DNA of 64,000 nt, from contig NZ_SBLB01000011.1 in assembly GCF_004138325.1 (NCBI RefSeq), positions 62,001-126,000 on the forward strand. Reading direction: 5' to 3'. This document shows, in pieces, positions 26,092-34,842 of this stretch. Made by a program: the position numbers and the translations under genes. This DNA comes from Spirosoma sordidisoli. GTDB taxonomy: Bacteria; Bacteroidota; Bacteroidia; Cytophagales; Spirosomataceae. The first letter of the stretch is position 1, and each line of letters starts with the position of its first letter. The notes beneath the pieces are model-generated. The model was not told where the DNA came from. It searched no databases and saw only the letters and a program-made list of their open reading frames with translations.

Positions 26092-26865
26092 CTACAGTCG
26101 GGCCAGCGTCAGCCCGCCGTCAACCATAAACACCTGGCCGGTCGAGTACGGAAACCCGCCGTCGGCAATGGCCGCTACAGCCCGCCCCACATCGTCGGGC
26201 AGTCCCCAGCGGGGTTGTACGGTGAGTCCGCCGGCAATCAGTGTATCGTAGCGCTCCGCCACACCGGCGGTCATATCGGTTTTTATAATTCCCGGCCTCA
26301 CCTCGTAGACCGGAATACCAAACTCGCCCAGCCGTACGGCAAACAGCTGCGTAGCCATACTCAGGCCCGCTTTCGAGATGCAGTAATCGCCCCGGTTAAC
26401 CGACGCCACAGTGGCCGACACGGACGATACGGTAATAATACTGGCCTGAAAATCGGCCGTTGCCTTTTTTTGGGCGATCAGCCAGTTTGCTACGGTCTGC
26501 GTCAGAAAATAGGCACCTTTCAGGTTGATGTTCAGCACCTGGTCGAAGCTCGCTTCGGTAGCCTCCAGCACGTCGGCGCGAACGCTGGGGGCTATACCGG
26601 CATTGTTAACCAGCAGGTTCAGCTGCCCAAAGTGCGTCCTGATGCGGTCCACCATACCGGCCCGGGCGTCGGCATCGGCAATGCTACCCTGGCAGTAGAT
26701 CACCTCCGTACCGAACTGCCGCAACTGGTCGAGCACCGCCCCTACCGACGACTCGTCGCGCACGCCGTTGATGGCCAGATCGAAGCCTTTTCGGGCCAGG
26801 TGTTCGGCAATGCCCAGCCCGATACCCCGGCTACTTCCGGTGACGAATGCAACCCGTTTTACCAT
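26092..26865 (-). CDS. Short-chain dehydrogenase/reductase (FabG-like)
   Basis: A 257-residue classical SDR. Cofactor loop TGSSRGIG (9-16), NNAG (near 91-94) and the catalytic S-Y-K (VSSVSA near 147, GDYCISK near 160-164) are present. The frame is open upstream, but the ATG at 26865 directly precedes the cofactor loop and overlaps the stop codon of the upstream OYE-like gene by 7 bp, indicating coupled translation. The annotated relatives are usually called 3-ketoacyl-ACP reductases, but this context suggests a sugar or sugar-acid substrate. Confidence 0.9.
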   Translation of the reverse strand: MVKRVAFVTGSSRGIGLGIAEHLARKGFDLAINGVRDESSVGAVLDQLRQFGTEVIYCQGSIADADARAGMVDRIRTHFGQLNLLVNNAGIAPSVRADVLEATEASFDQVLNINLKGAYFLTQTVANWLIAQKKATADFQASIITVSSVSATVASVNRGDYCISKAGLSMATQLFAVRLGEFGIPVYEVRPGIIKTDMTAGVAERYDTLIAGGLTVQPRWGLPDDVGRAVAAIADGGFPYSTGQVFMVDGGLTLARL

Positions 26866-28304
26866 GCTTCCTTGATAGCTTTCAACGTTCCGGCTTCGGG
26901 CAATTTTTTGTACAGCGTATCCAGCGGGTAACAGCCCGACACCAGCCCGTTGCGGGGCGCCGTCGTACAGTCGGAAAACGTCCGGCAAATCTGATTGCGG
27001 ACCAGCGGCCTGCCCGCTACCAGATCGGCGGGCATGGTCGGGTACGACAACACCATCCGTCCGAAGCCAACGCTGTCGGCCATGCCGGTTCGCAGTACAT
27101 GCTGCGCTACGTTGGGCAGCCACTCCTGCAGGTACGAATAGCCCGACCCGATAATGACCAGTTCTGGAAACGCCTGTTTCAGTTCGGCCGTCACGTCGAT
27201 CTGCCGCTTCACGCCCCGCAGCGGATCTTCGGGCGGCAGGTAACCGTCGGAGGGTGGAAACAGGGCCGGGCGCATCAGGTGCGGGTTGTAATAAGGGCTT
27301 CCTCCCGTTATACAAACCAGCTGAATCCCCAGCGACTGCGCCAGCGCCAGAAACGCCTTCGGTTCAGTCAGATCAATGTCGAGGCCCGACGGCTGCCCCC
27401 CAAACGCGAACGGATACGCATCCGTTTTCTCGGGTTCGCCCACCTCATTCGCGCCTTTTTTGAACGGCAATAAATCGAACGCACTCAGCCGGACGGCCAT
27501 TTCCAGGCCCGGTGCAGCCTGCTGGATACCGGCAACGATGGAGCGCAGGAAGCGGGTCCGGTTCTCGAAACTGCCACCGTATCTGCCGGGTCGGTTTACG
27601 GCGCTCAGGAACTCATGACCCAGGTAGCCGTGGCAGTGCTTGATATCGACAAAGTCGTACCCCGCCCGCTGGGCCAGTACAGCCGCGGCAATGTAGTGAT
27701 CGATGATACCGTCGATAGCCTCGTCGGTCAGGGTTGGGTAGTCGGGCTCCATCCCGAATTTCTGATTGAGGTAGGGATGCGCATACAGTATTTTCGATTC
27801 GAATTTTTTGTGGCTATTCGGCTTGCAGAATCGCCCCGAATGGGTGAGTTGGAGCCCAATCACAAGGTCATCGGTACGGCCGAACCGCTGGTTGTGGGTG
27901 TCGAGAATGAGTTGACGGAGCCGGATCAACTCATCCAGATTGTCGGAATTGATGACCAGCTGGTTAGGGTTGGCTTTTCCTTCGTGACAGACCGCCACGG
28001 CTTCGCAGCCAAACAGTAGCTTGGCCCCGCTCTCGGCAAACTTCAGCCAGCGCCGTCGGGTAAAGTCCGTCGGTTTTCCGTCGGGGGTGCCATCCCAGCC
28101 TTCCATGGGCAAAATACACAGGCGGTTACCAATGGTCTTACCCGACCGCAGCGGAATGGACTCGGTAAACGGACTTCCCGAGGGTGGCAGCAACTCCTCA
28201 TCAAAGGCCAGATCGATACCACCCGTTTGCAGGTAACCGGCCAGATCGGAGGCCGTTTTGAGCTGGGCCATTCGGGTGTATTTCGGTTTGTATTTTCCGC
28301 TCAT
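26859..28304 (-). CDS. NADH:flavin oxidoreductase (old yellow enzyme family)
   Basis: A 481-residue FMN TIM-barrel enzyme. Typical elements: GNRLCILPMEGWDG near 60-75, 'VIGLQLTHSGRF' near 150, the substrate-binding and active-site segment VDIKHCHGYLGHEFLS near 225-240 and NRPGRYGGSFENRTRF next to it. It lacks the C-terminal iron-sulfur and FAD domains of 2,4-dienoyl-CoA reductases but is longer than the 360-residue core, so an insertion or extension is present. It overlaps the GH88 gene by 4 bp (ATGA) and the SDR gene by 7 bp, so these three are translationally linked. Reduction of an enone or oxidation of a sugar-derived ketone are possible roles; see findings. Confidence 0.87.
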   Translation of the reverse strand: MSGKYKPKYTRMAQLKTASDLAGYLQTGGIDLAFDEELLPPSGSPFTESIPLRSGKTIGNRLCILPMEGWDGTPDGKPTDFTRRRWLKFAESGAKLLFGCEAVAVCHEGKANPNQLVINSDNLDELIRLRQLILDTHNQRFGRTDDLVIGLQLTHSGRFCKPNSHKKFESKILYAHPYLNQKFGMEPDYPTLTDEAIDGIIDHYIAAAVLAQRAGYDFVDIKHCHGYLGHEFLSAVNRPGRYGGSFENRTRFLRSIVAGIQQAAPGLEMAVRLSAFDLLPFKKGANEVGEPEKTDAYPFAFGGQPSGLDIDLTEPKAFLALAQSLGIQLVCITGGSPYYNPHLMRPALFPPSDGYLPPEDPLRGVKRQIDVTAELKQAFPELVIIGSGYSYLQEWLPNVAQHVLRTGMADSVGFGRMVLSYPTMPADLVAGRPLVRNQICRTFSDCTTAPRNGLVSGCYPLDTLYKKLPEAGTLKAIKEAW

Positions 28305-29728
28305 ACTAGCTGTTCGTGGTTGACAATCTGGCTGAAAAAGGTGTAGTAGGGTGCGTTGTCGATGATCCGCTGGCAGTACAGCGCCACCTCCCGCAGATGG
28401 TAATCGCCCCACATGCTCGACTCCCCGCAGGGAACGCTACGCCCGTCGGGAACGTAGTCCCAGCCGTTGGGCCGGTGGTAGACCGAATGCAGCAGCAGCC
28501 CCTGATGCGCCGGGTCGGTACTGAGATAAGGCTCGCTGAGCAGCGTATCGAGCACGGTCAGGCCAGCCTGCCAATACCGCCGACCCGCTTCGACATCAAC
28601 AGGTTTCGCCTTGCTGATGAGGTAGTTTCCCAGCCGCAGCAGGCCCTGCGCAGCAATGGCCGCGGCCGAGCTATCGACCGGTTCGTACTCGTTATAAGGA
28701 TCGGCGGAGTGGTTGAGATAATCGCCCAGCTTATGCAGGTTGGGAGCACCCGTATCCCAGTACGGCACGCCGTCGGTAGGGGTGTTATCGATGTAGAAGT
28801 CGCAGGTAGCGCGGGCGGCCCGGCTCATCATGGCTTCGAGGGCATCGCGACCGCCCAGCGGAGCCAGTTCATCGTCAGAAATTGCAGATAGTGCTTCGAG
28901 TTCTTCGGCAAAGCCGCACATAGCCCAGGCCAGGCCGCGGGTCCAGGTGCTGAATCCGGTATAGCCCTGCTGCGAGTTGGGGCAGCGGTAATTGCCATCG
29001 GTAACGTTGAAAATACTTTCGTGGGCCGTGCGCCCCCAAACGTCGTACGAATCGCGTCCTTCTCCATAGTAAACGGCGTAGTCGGCCGTAGCCCGGATGT
29101 GGAGTAGCGCCCGCTCCAGCAGGTTGATCACCCGATCACCTTCGCCCTGAAACGTGTGCCCCAGCAAATGACTGACCACCAGCGACCGGCACGATCGGAT
29201 GGTATCGACGAAAAGAGAATGCGGCCCGTTGAACGAATGGATAAACCCGGCCGGGGTTCCGGCTGAGGTGCTTTTGATCGTTGTCCAGCGATTGGCCTGG
29301 ACCGCTCCCGAAATTTTAAGAGCCAGTTCGTACGTGTTTTTCTCCCATTCGTTGAACGGGATCCTACCCTCGTTCATGAGCCGGAGCAGGTTGCCGTAGG
29401 TACTGACGTTGTTGAATCCGTGATCGTGTACGCCCACATGGCTTATGTGCGGGGCCATAGCCGTCAGTGTTTTCTGACGACCAGCCGTCAGGAACTCGGG
29501 CGCATCCGTTGCGTCGAACTGAAGAATGGTCGAGCCGTACTGAAAGCCCTGCGTCCATTCGGTCCAGCCGCGGGTGGTGTAACGACCCTGTATGGTAAAA
29601 ACAGGCGATCCTTTGCCGGGGTCGTAGCCCTGCTCAATCAGGTTAATTTTTTGAGCCGAGATGTCCCAAAACTGCCGGAGTTTGGTGGACAGGTTAGCCG
29701 GAGTACGCGACGAATTAAGTTGAACCAT
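28301..29728 (-). CDS. GH88 unsaturated glucuronyl hydrolase-like enzyme
   Basis: A 475-residue (alpha/alpha)6-barrel enzyme. Family-like segments are HDHGFNNVSTYGNL (near 99-112), ADYAVYYGEGRDSYDVWGRT and DGNYRCPNSQQGYTGF followed by STWTRGLAWAMCGF (near 260-273), matching the SxWxRGQAW motif of GH88. GH88 enzymes hydrate the 4,5-double bond of unsaturated uronic acids left by polysaccharide lyases, releasing the uronate. There is no signal peptide, so it acts in the cytoplasm on imported oligosaccharides. It is first in the group; the PL8 lyase gene lies 6 kb away. Confidence 0.85.
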   Translation of the reverse strand: MVQLNSSRTPANLSTKLRQFWDISAQKINLIEQGYDPGKGSPVFTIQGRYTTRGWTEWTQGFQYGSTILQFDATDAPEFLTAGRQKTLTAMAPHISHVGVHDHGFNNVSTYGNLLRLMNEGRIPFNEWEKNTYELALKISGAVQANRWTTIKSTSAGTPAGFIHSFNGPHSLFVDTIRSCRSLVVSHLLGHTFQGEGDRVINLLERALLHIRATADYAVYYGEGRDSYDVWGRTAHESIFNVTDGNYRCPNSQQGYTGFSTWTRGLAWAMCGFAEELEALSAISDDELAPLGGRDALEAMMSRAARATCDFYIDNTPTDGVPYWDTGAPNLHKLGDYLNHSADPYNEYEPVDSSAAAIAAQGLLRLGNYLISKAKPVDVEAGRRYWQAGLTVLDTLLSEPYLSTDPAHQGLLLHSVYHRPNGWDYVPDGRSVPCGESSMWGDYHLREVALYCQRIIDNAPYYTFFSQIVNHEQLV

Positions 29729-29813
29729 GCGGGTTGGAGTAATGCAATTTTTTGTTAGCCTTGCTGTTCAAGGCTGAAAACCAGCATTTGTCCAGATTCT
29801 ACTTCTGTTTCAC

Positions 29814-30404
29814 ATGACAACCCCTACCCCTATGAAAAAAACCGCGTTACTCATCGGCCTGCTTTTTCTTTCGCTCACTGACGCTATAGCCCAAACGTTC
29901 CGGGGTCTCGACAAATCGCCGATGGACATGGCCTATTATCCGGACGACTACGCCCATGATCGCAAATTTGCCCCGGCCAAAATCGGCACCGACAAAGCGA
30001 TGGTTCGGGTCACGTACAGCCGCCCGGCCAAAAACGGACGCGAGCTATTCGGCAAGCTGGCCCCCTACGGAAAAGTATGGCGGGTCGGTGCCAACGAAGC
30101 GCCGGAGATCAGATTCTACCAGGATGTAACGATTGGGAACAAGAAAATTCCAGCGGGTACCTACGCGCTGCTGGCCATCCCGAACGAAACAGAATGGACC
30201 ATCATCATCAGCTCCGACCTTGATCAATGGGGCGCTTATAGCTACAACCAGGCGCTGGACGTAGCCCGCGTAACGGTGCCAGTGCAGAAAAGCGACACCG
30301 CCCTGGAAAACTTCTCGATTCAATTCGCGAAGAAAGACCCTAAAACGGCGACAATGTACATGGGCTGGGATACTACCGTAGTCGCTGTACCTATGTCGTT
30401 TTGA
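29814..30404 (+). CDS. DUF2911 family exported protein
   Basis: A protein of 190-196 residues; ATGs at 29814 and 29832 are both possible, and the second (MKKTALLIGLLFLSLTDAIA) begins a clean signal peptide. The DUF2911 core is seen as VTYSRPAKNGRELFGKL..YGKVWRVGANEAP, then KIPAGTYALLAIPNETEWTI and NYNQ-like middle, ending MYMGWDTTVVAVPM. The family is frequent in Bacteroidetes, secreted and of unknown function. It is divergent from the GH88 gene with an 85-bp gap. Confidence 0.85.
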   Translation: MTTPTPMKKTALLIGLLFLSLTDAIAQTFRGLDKSPMDMAYYPDDYAHDRKFAPAKIGTDKAMVRVTYSRPAKNGRELFGKLAPYGKVWRVGANEAPEIRFYQDVTIGNKKIPAGTYALLAIPNETEWTIIISSDLDQWGAYSYNQALDVARVTVPVQKSDTALENFSIQFAKKDPKTATMYMGWDTTVVAVPMSF

Positions 30405-30436
30405 CGAGATTGGTTAGCCATTGAAAAGTGCGGTCT

Positions 30437-30700
30437 GGCCTGCCAGTGGTCGCAGACCCTGACAGTGCCTCGGTCGAATTGGGGTTAACAACACTGCTGG
30501 TCAGTAGCTACTCCACCACTGCCAGGGTCTGTGACCACTGGCAGGGTATGCATCCGGCCTGTCAGTGGTCGCAGACCCTGACAGTGCCTCACTTGTATTA
30601 ACGACATTGTTTGGCTGCTACTCCACCACTGTCAGGGTCTGCGACCACTGGCAGGGTGTGTGTCCGGCCTGTCAGTGGTCGCAGACCCTGACAGTGCCTC
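30437..30700. repeat. Array of five palindromic repeats in alternating orientation
   Basis: Five copies of a 32-35-bp unit sit in the 367-bp gap between DUF2911 and YgiQ genes: plus orientation at 30437-30471, 30556-30590 and 30666-30700; inverted at 30516-30547 and 30626-30657. The core CAGTGGTCGCAGACCCTG contains its own dyad (CTGTCAG...CTGACAG around GGTC-GCA-GACC), so each unit can fold into a stem of 11-12 bp with a 3-nt loop. Plus-minus pairs recur with a period of about 110-119 bp, and the linker 'GCTACTCCACCACT' is also repeated, so the array grew by tandem duplication. This resembles REP/BIME elements. No gene was seen in the gap. Confidence 0.9.
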
Positions 30701-30771
30701 GCCCGTAATTCCGCTAGTTGGTCGTAGGACCTGGCTGTGTCTCAGCGAAAGACGTCGCTATCAAACAAGGG

Positions 30772-32667
30772 TTACCGCTTTTTCTTACCGGAGTAGTGCC
30801 CGGAAAACTTCGGTTTACCGGTGTTTTCTTTTTTGGCACTGCCCAGCAGCCGATCAGCCAGATCGGGTCGGTTAAGTTTGTTGAGCCGGTTTCGAATCCA
30901 GTCTTTGTATTCTGGTTTGTACCAGAAAAAGTATTTGTTCTGCGCCTGCTTTTCTTCCCGCGTTTTCGCCGTTTTTACGGGCTTCAGCGTGTACGGGTGA
31001 ACTCCCGAATAGTAGATAACTTCGGCTACGGTCATCGGCGTAGGCGTAAAATCCTGCACCTGCTCGAGCTGAAAGCCCAGGTCTTTGGTTTCGGCGGCCA
31101 GGTTGGCCATATCCTGCTCTTCGCAGCCGGGGTGCGACGAAATGAAGTACGGGATCAGGGGCTGTTTGAGATTATACTTCTCCTGTATCTTGTCGTACTT
31201 CTGCTTGAACAGCTTAAAATACTTGAACGACGGTTTCCGCATTACCCGCAGTGTATCGTCTGACGTATGCTCAGGGGCTACTTTCAGCCGACCCGACACA
31301 TGGCGCGTCACCAGCTGCTCCATGTATTCGTCGTGGTTACCGTCGGCGTTGTTCTTGTTAAAATCATCGACCAGCAAATCGTACCGAACCCCCGAACCCA
31401 CGAAGGCTTTCTTGATGTTCGGGTTGGCGTCGACTTTACGGTAAATCTCGGTAAGCGGCTTATGGGATGTATCGAGGTTCGAGCAGATAACGGGATGGAT
31501 ACAGCTCGGGCTCTGGCAGCGGGCGCAGATCGACTCGTCTTTGCCCTTCATCTTGTACATATTGGCCGACGGCCCGCCCAGATCAGAAATATAGCCCTTG
31601 AATTCGGGGTGCTTCGTGATTTCGTCCACCTCTTTCAACACCGAGGCCTCGCTCCGGGAGGCTACGAACTTACCCTGGTGGGCCGAAATGGTGCAGAAGC
31701 TACAGCCGCCAAAACACCCCCGGTGCATGTTGACCGAGAACTTGATCATTTCGTAGGCCGGAATGGGGCCCCGCTTTTTGTACTTCGGGTGGGGCAGGCG
31801 CGTATAGGGCAGGTCGAATGACTTATCGATCTCGGCCTCATCCATGGTCTTGAAGGGCGGATTGATGACCAGCACTTTGTCACCCACCTGCTGAAGAATC
31901 CGGTTAGCCTGCCATTTATTAGACTCTACTTCAACAATTTTGAAGTTAGCCGCGTACCTGATCTTATCGGCCAGGCACAGCTCGTGGCTCGCCAGCTCGA
32001 CCGACTCCCAGTTGTTGTAATCGCGTAGTTCGGTGTCGGCATCGTGCAGGAAAGCGACCTGGTTAATGTTACGCATCGACGTAAACGGAACCCCCTGACG
32101 AACCAGTTTCAGAATCTCCCGAAGGGGCTGCTCCCCCATGCCGTAAACGAGCATGTCGGCGCCCGCATCGACCAGGATCGACGGCATCAGCCGATCCTGC
32201 CAGTAATCGTAATGGGTAACCCGACGCAACGAAGCCTCGATACCACCCAGCAATACCGGCACGTCGGGATAGAGCTCTTTCAGAATTTTGGTGTACACGA
32301 TGGTAGCGTAGTCGGGGCGGAAACCCGCTTCGCCACCGGGCGTATAGGAGTCGTTGGAGCGCAGACGCTTGTTGGCCGTATAGTGGTTCACCATCGAGTC
32401 CATACAACCCGCCGTTACGCCGAAGAAGTATTTGGGACGGCCAAACTTTTTGAAATCGCGCAGGTCATCTTTCCAGTTGGGCTGGGCAATGATGGCTACC
32501 CGAAACCCTTCGCTCTCCATGATACGGCCAATTACAGCGGTTCCGAAGGCGGGGTGGTCCACGTAGGCATCTCCCGACACCAGCACGATATCAACTTCGT
32601 CCCAGCCTCTTTTCTCAACTTCTTTCATCGTCAGAGGCAACCAGTCTGTAAGGGGTCTTTCAATCAT
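30772..32667 (-). CDS. YgiQ family radical SAM protein
   Basis: A 631-residue protein. The radical SAM cluster motif is in NMHRGCFGGCSFCTISAHQG (CxxxCxxC, near 315-325). The N-terminal domain (DIVLVSGDAYVDHPAFGTAV, then VLLGGIEASLRRVTHYDYW) resembles a cobalamin-binding-like fold and is typical of YgiQ; the tail is basic and lysine-rich. Cysteines in ICARCQSPSCIHPVIC could bind a second cluster. The function of YgiQ is unknown. It is a single gene with 106 bp to the upstream GH97 gene. Confidence 0.92.
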   Translation of the reverse strand: MIERPLTDWLPLTMKEVEKRGWDEVDIVLVSGDAYVDHPAFGTAVIGRIMESEGFRVAIIAQPNWKDDLRDFKKFGRPKYFFGVTAGCMDSMVNHYTANKRLRSNDSYTPGGEAGFRPDYATIVYTKILKELYPDVPVLLGGIEASLRRVTHYDYWQDRLMPSILVDAGADMLVYGMGEQPLREILKLVRQGVPFTSMRNINQVAFLHDADTELRDYNNWESVELASHELCLADKIRYAANFKIVEVESNKWQANRILQQVGDKVLVINPPFKTMDEAEIDKSFDLPYTRLPHPKYKKRGPIPAYEMIKFSVNMHRGCFGGCSFCTISAHQGKFVASRSEASVLKEVDEITKHPEFKGYISDLGGPSANMYKMKGKDESICARCQSPSCIHPVICSNLDTSHKPLTEIYRKVDANPNIKKAFVGSGVRYDLLVDDFNKNNADGNHDEYMEQLVTRHVSGRLKVAPEHTSDDTLRVMRKPSFKYFKLFKQKYDKIQEKYNLKQPLIPYFISSHPGCEEQDMANLAAETKDLGFQLEQVQDFTPTPMTVAEVIYYSGVHPYTLKPVKTAKTREEKQAQNKYFFWYKPEYKDWIRNRLNKLNRPDLADRLLGSAKKENTGKPKFSGHYSGKKKR

Positions 32668-32773
32668 CGGTACGCGAGCTTATCTAGTCTGAAAAACATC
32701 GAATTTACGAAATAATTCAATGATCGGTCATGAATTATGGGGCTGCTGCTCAACGTATAGCGGTTACGATTGC

Positions 32774-34750
32774 TTATTTCCGGCGTATTCGGACCACAAA
32801 TCCACCGCCGGGAGCCAGCTTCAGACCGAGTGTATCAGTAGCCCGAACGGTTTGGGTGCTCAGCTGATAATCGACCGGATTACGATCCGCGTTAGGTCCA
32901 TCGGTGCACAGGGTAGCCTCAAACGTGCCGTCTCCTAAAAAGGTGAGGGGCAGGTTCATGGGGCGACCCGTCCAGTCGGTCAGCCCACCGATGTACCAGT
33001 CGGTGCCCCGGCGCCGGGCCGTAACGAGGTAGTCGCCAAGCTTCGCGTCCAGTACGGTTGTTTCGTCGAAAGCAGCGGGGATAGAGCCGAGAAATTCCAT
33101 GAAGGCAGGCTCCAGATAAGCCTGCGACGGATTGCCCGAGAAAATCGGTATCGGACTGTCATAGACAACGAACATGGCCAGCTGGTGGCAGCGGGTTCCC
33201 TGCGACATAACTTTACCGGCAATCGGCCTGAACTGCTCCTTGGTAGCATTATCGAGCAGGCCCGGCTCGTAGTCCATGGGGCCGGCAACCATCCGAATGA
33301 AAGGCAGTAGCAGATCATGCTCGGGCGTAGGCTTGCTGCTCCAGATGTTATACTCCGAGCCCAGCACCCCCTCCCGTGTAATGGCATTGGGCCAGGTCCG
33401 TTCAAACCCCGCCGACTTGTAAGCGCCGTGGAACATGATCATGATCTTATGACGCGCGCAGGCCTCGGCCACCCGACTATAAAACCGAACCATGTTCTGA
33501 TCGTCGCGATCCATAAAATCGGTCATGATGAAATCGACACCCCAGTCGCTGAACTGTTTCAGAGCTGGTTCCAGCTGCCGGTCCAGGGTCGAGCAGAGCG
33601 TCCACATGCTAAGCCGGACGCCCTGAGAACGGGCATAAGCCACCAGCTCAGGTACGTTCAGATCCGGGTTGATTTTGAACAGATCGGTATAGTCGGACCA
33701 GCCCGCATCGAGCAGGATGCGGTCAAACCCGAAGCGTTTGGCAAAGTCGACGTAGTATTTATAGGTGGCTGTGTTGATCCCCGCCCGAAACGGCACGTTG
33801 AACAGGTTGATATCGGTAATCCACTCATCGGTGCATTTACCGGGACGTACCCACGACACGTCGCTGACCCGACTGGGCGCGGCCAGCCGGTAAATGAGAT
33901 CCGTTTCGGGCAGGGTTCGGTCGGTGCCAATCACCAGCACCCGCCACGGAAAGCTGCGTTTGCCGCTGGTTCGGGCGATGAAATCGGCGCGCCGGGTAAC
34001 GATCAGCTGCGGAAACCCACCCGCTGTCATTCGTTCGGCCAGCGGAATCGGCGCAAAAACCCCTTTCAGGCTCTGCCCGTCGCGGGCCAGAAACATGCCG
34101 GGGTAATCGTCGAGGTCTGACTCAGTAATGACGATCCGGGGCACCGATCCCGACCCGGCTACCAACACCGGCGAGAACGCCAGCGTGGTATCGTGCACTT
34201 GACTGAGCGGCTTTATCGAATACAACTCTTCGAAAGAAGTATGAAACCGATCCGCATCGGCCCGCTTCTGTACCGCCGGGAAATATACCGTCGGGTCATC
34301 AACCAGCGCAAAACGGGCGGTTTCGTTCAGTATGGTCAGCGAGTCGGCCAGGCTGGTCCGGAATCGGTAAGCCATCCCGTCGTCATAGACCCGAACCAGC
34401 AGGGCGTAGTTACCCCGGAAGTCGAGGGTCAGCTCCGTAAAATGATCCCGGATCAGTCGGCGTTTAGTAACCACTTCGGGCACAATACTATCCCGCACGG
34501 TGCGCACCCGACTCTGACGAACCTCGTCTCCTACGGCCAGTGACCGCCCCCCTGCCAGCGTCATCGCCACCGCCGAAGGCCTGACCAGCAGCCGCCCCTC
34601 GTAGCTAACGGCGTATCGGGTACTGTCGGTAACGGTCACCGTTACCGACAGGCGACCATCGGGCGACGTAATGATTCGTTGAAACGGACGGGGCGCAGCT
34701 TTACCCTGAATACTCAGCAGCAAATACCCCAGAAAGAAATAGTAGCGCAT
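32774..34750 (-). CDS. GH97 family glycoside hydrolase
   Basis: A 658-residue exported enzyme (signal peptide about 1-19). The N-terminal beta-sandwich domain (about 20-280; ITSPDGRLSVTVTVTDSTRY) is followed by a TIM barrel with RILLDAGWSDYTDLFKINPD (near 345), IMTDFMDRDDQNMVRFYSRV (near 415) and ITREGVLGSEYN (near 465), then a C-terminal beta domain. GH97 contains alpha-glucosidases and alpha-galactosidases, with both inverting and retaining types; MTDFMDRDDQ provides an Asp where the retaining type has its nucleophile. It acts in the periplasm. It may be co-transcribed with the deacetylase gene 92 bp upstream. Confidence 0.9.
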   Translation of the reverse strand: MRYYFFLGYLLLSIQGKAAPRPFQRIITSPDGRLSVTVTVTDSTRYAVSYEGRLLVRPSAVAMTLAGGRSLAVGDEVRQSRVRTVRDSIVPEVVTKRRLIRDHFTELTLDFRGNYALLVRVYDDGMAYRFRTSLADSLTILNETARFALVDDPTVYFPAVQKRADADRFHTSFEELYSIKPLSQVHDTTLAFSPVLVAGSGSVPRIVITESDLDDYPGMFLARDGQSLKGVFAPIPLAERMTAGGFPQLIVTRRADFIARTSGKRSFPWRVLVIGTDRTLPETDLIYRLAAPSRVSDVSWVRPGKCTDEWITDINLFNVPFRAGINTATYKYYVDFAKRFGFDRILLDAGWSDYTDLFKINPDLNVPELVAYARSQGVRLSMWTLCSTLDRQLEPALKQFSDWGVDFIMTDFMDRDDQNMVRFYSRVAEACARHKIMIMFHGAYKSAGFERTWPNAITREGVLGSEYNIWSSKPTPEHDLLLPFIRMVAGPMDYEPGLLDNATKEQFRPIAGKVMSQGTRCHQLAMFVVYDSPIPIFSGNPSQAYLEPAFMEFLGSIPAAFDETTVLDAKLGDYLVTARRRGTDWYIGGLTDWTGRPMNLPLTFLGDGTFEATLCTDGPNADRNPVDYQLSTQTVRATDTLGLKLAPGGGFVVRIRRK

Positions 34751-34842
34751 GGCAACCGGTAGTTTTACACGAAAGAAACCGGCTTGTCGTCACTACTGTG
34801 TCATCCGTATGCCAGACCTGACCCACGCGCGCTCCACCAGCC

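Noticed and set aside
26866..27315. Upstream extension of the SDR frame to 27315
   Set aside because: The extension is low-similarity Arg/Ala-rich sequence lying within the OYE gene in another frame; the SDR cofactor loop starts directly after the ATG at 26865.
30437..30700. Repeat array considered as a CRISPR array
   Set aside because: Units alternate in orientation, spacers are of unequal length and partly repeated themselves, and no cas gene is near.
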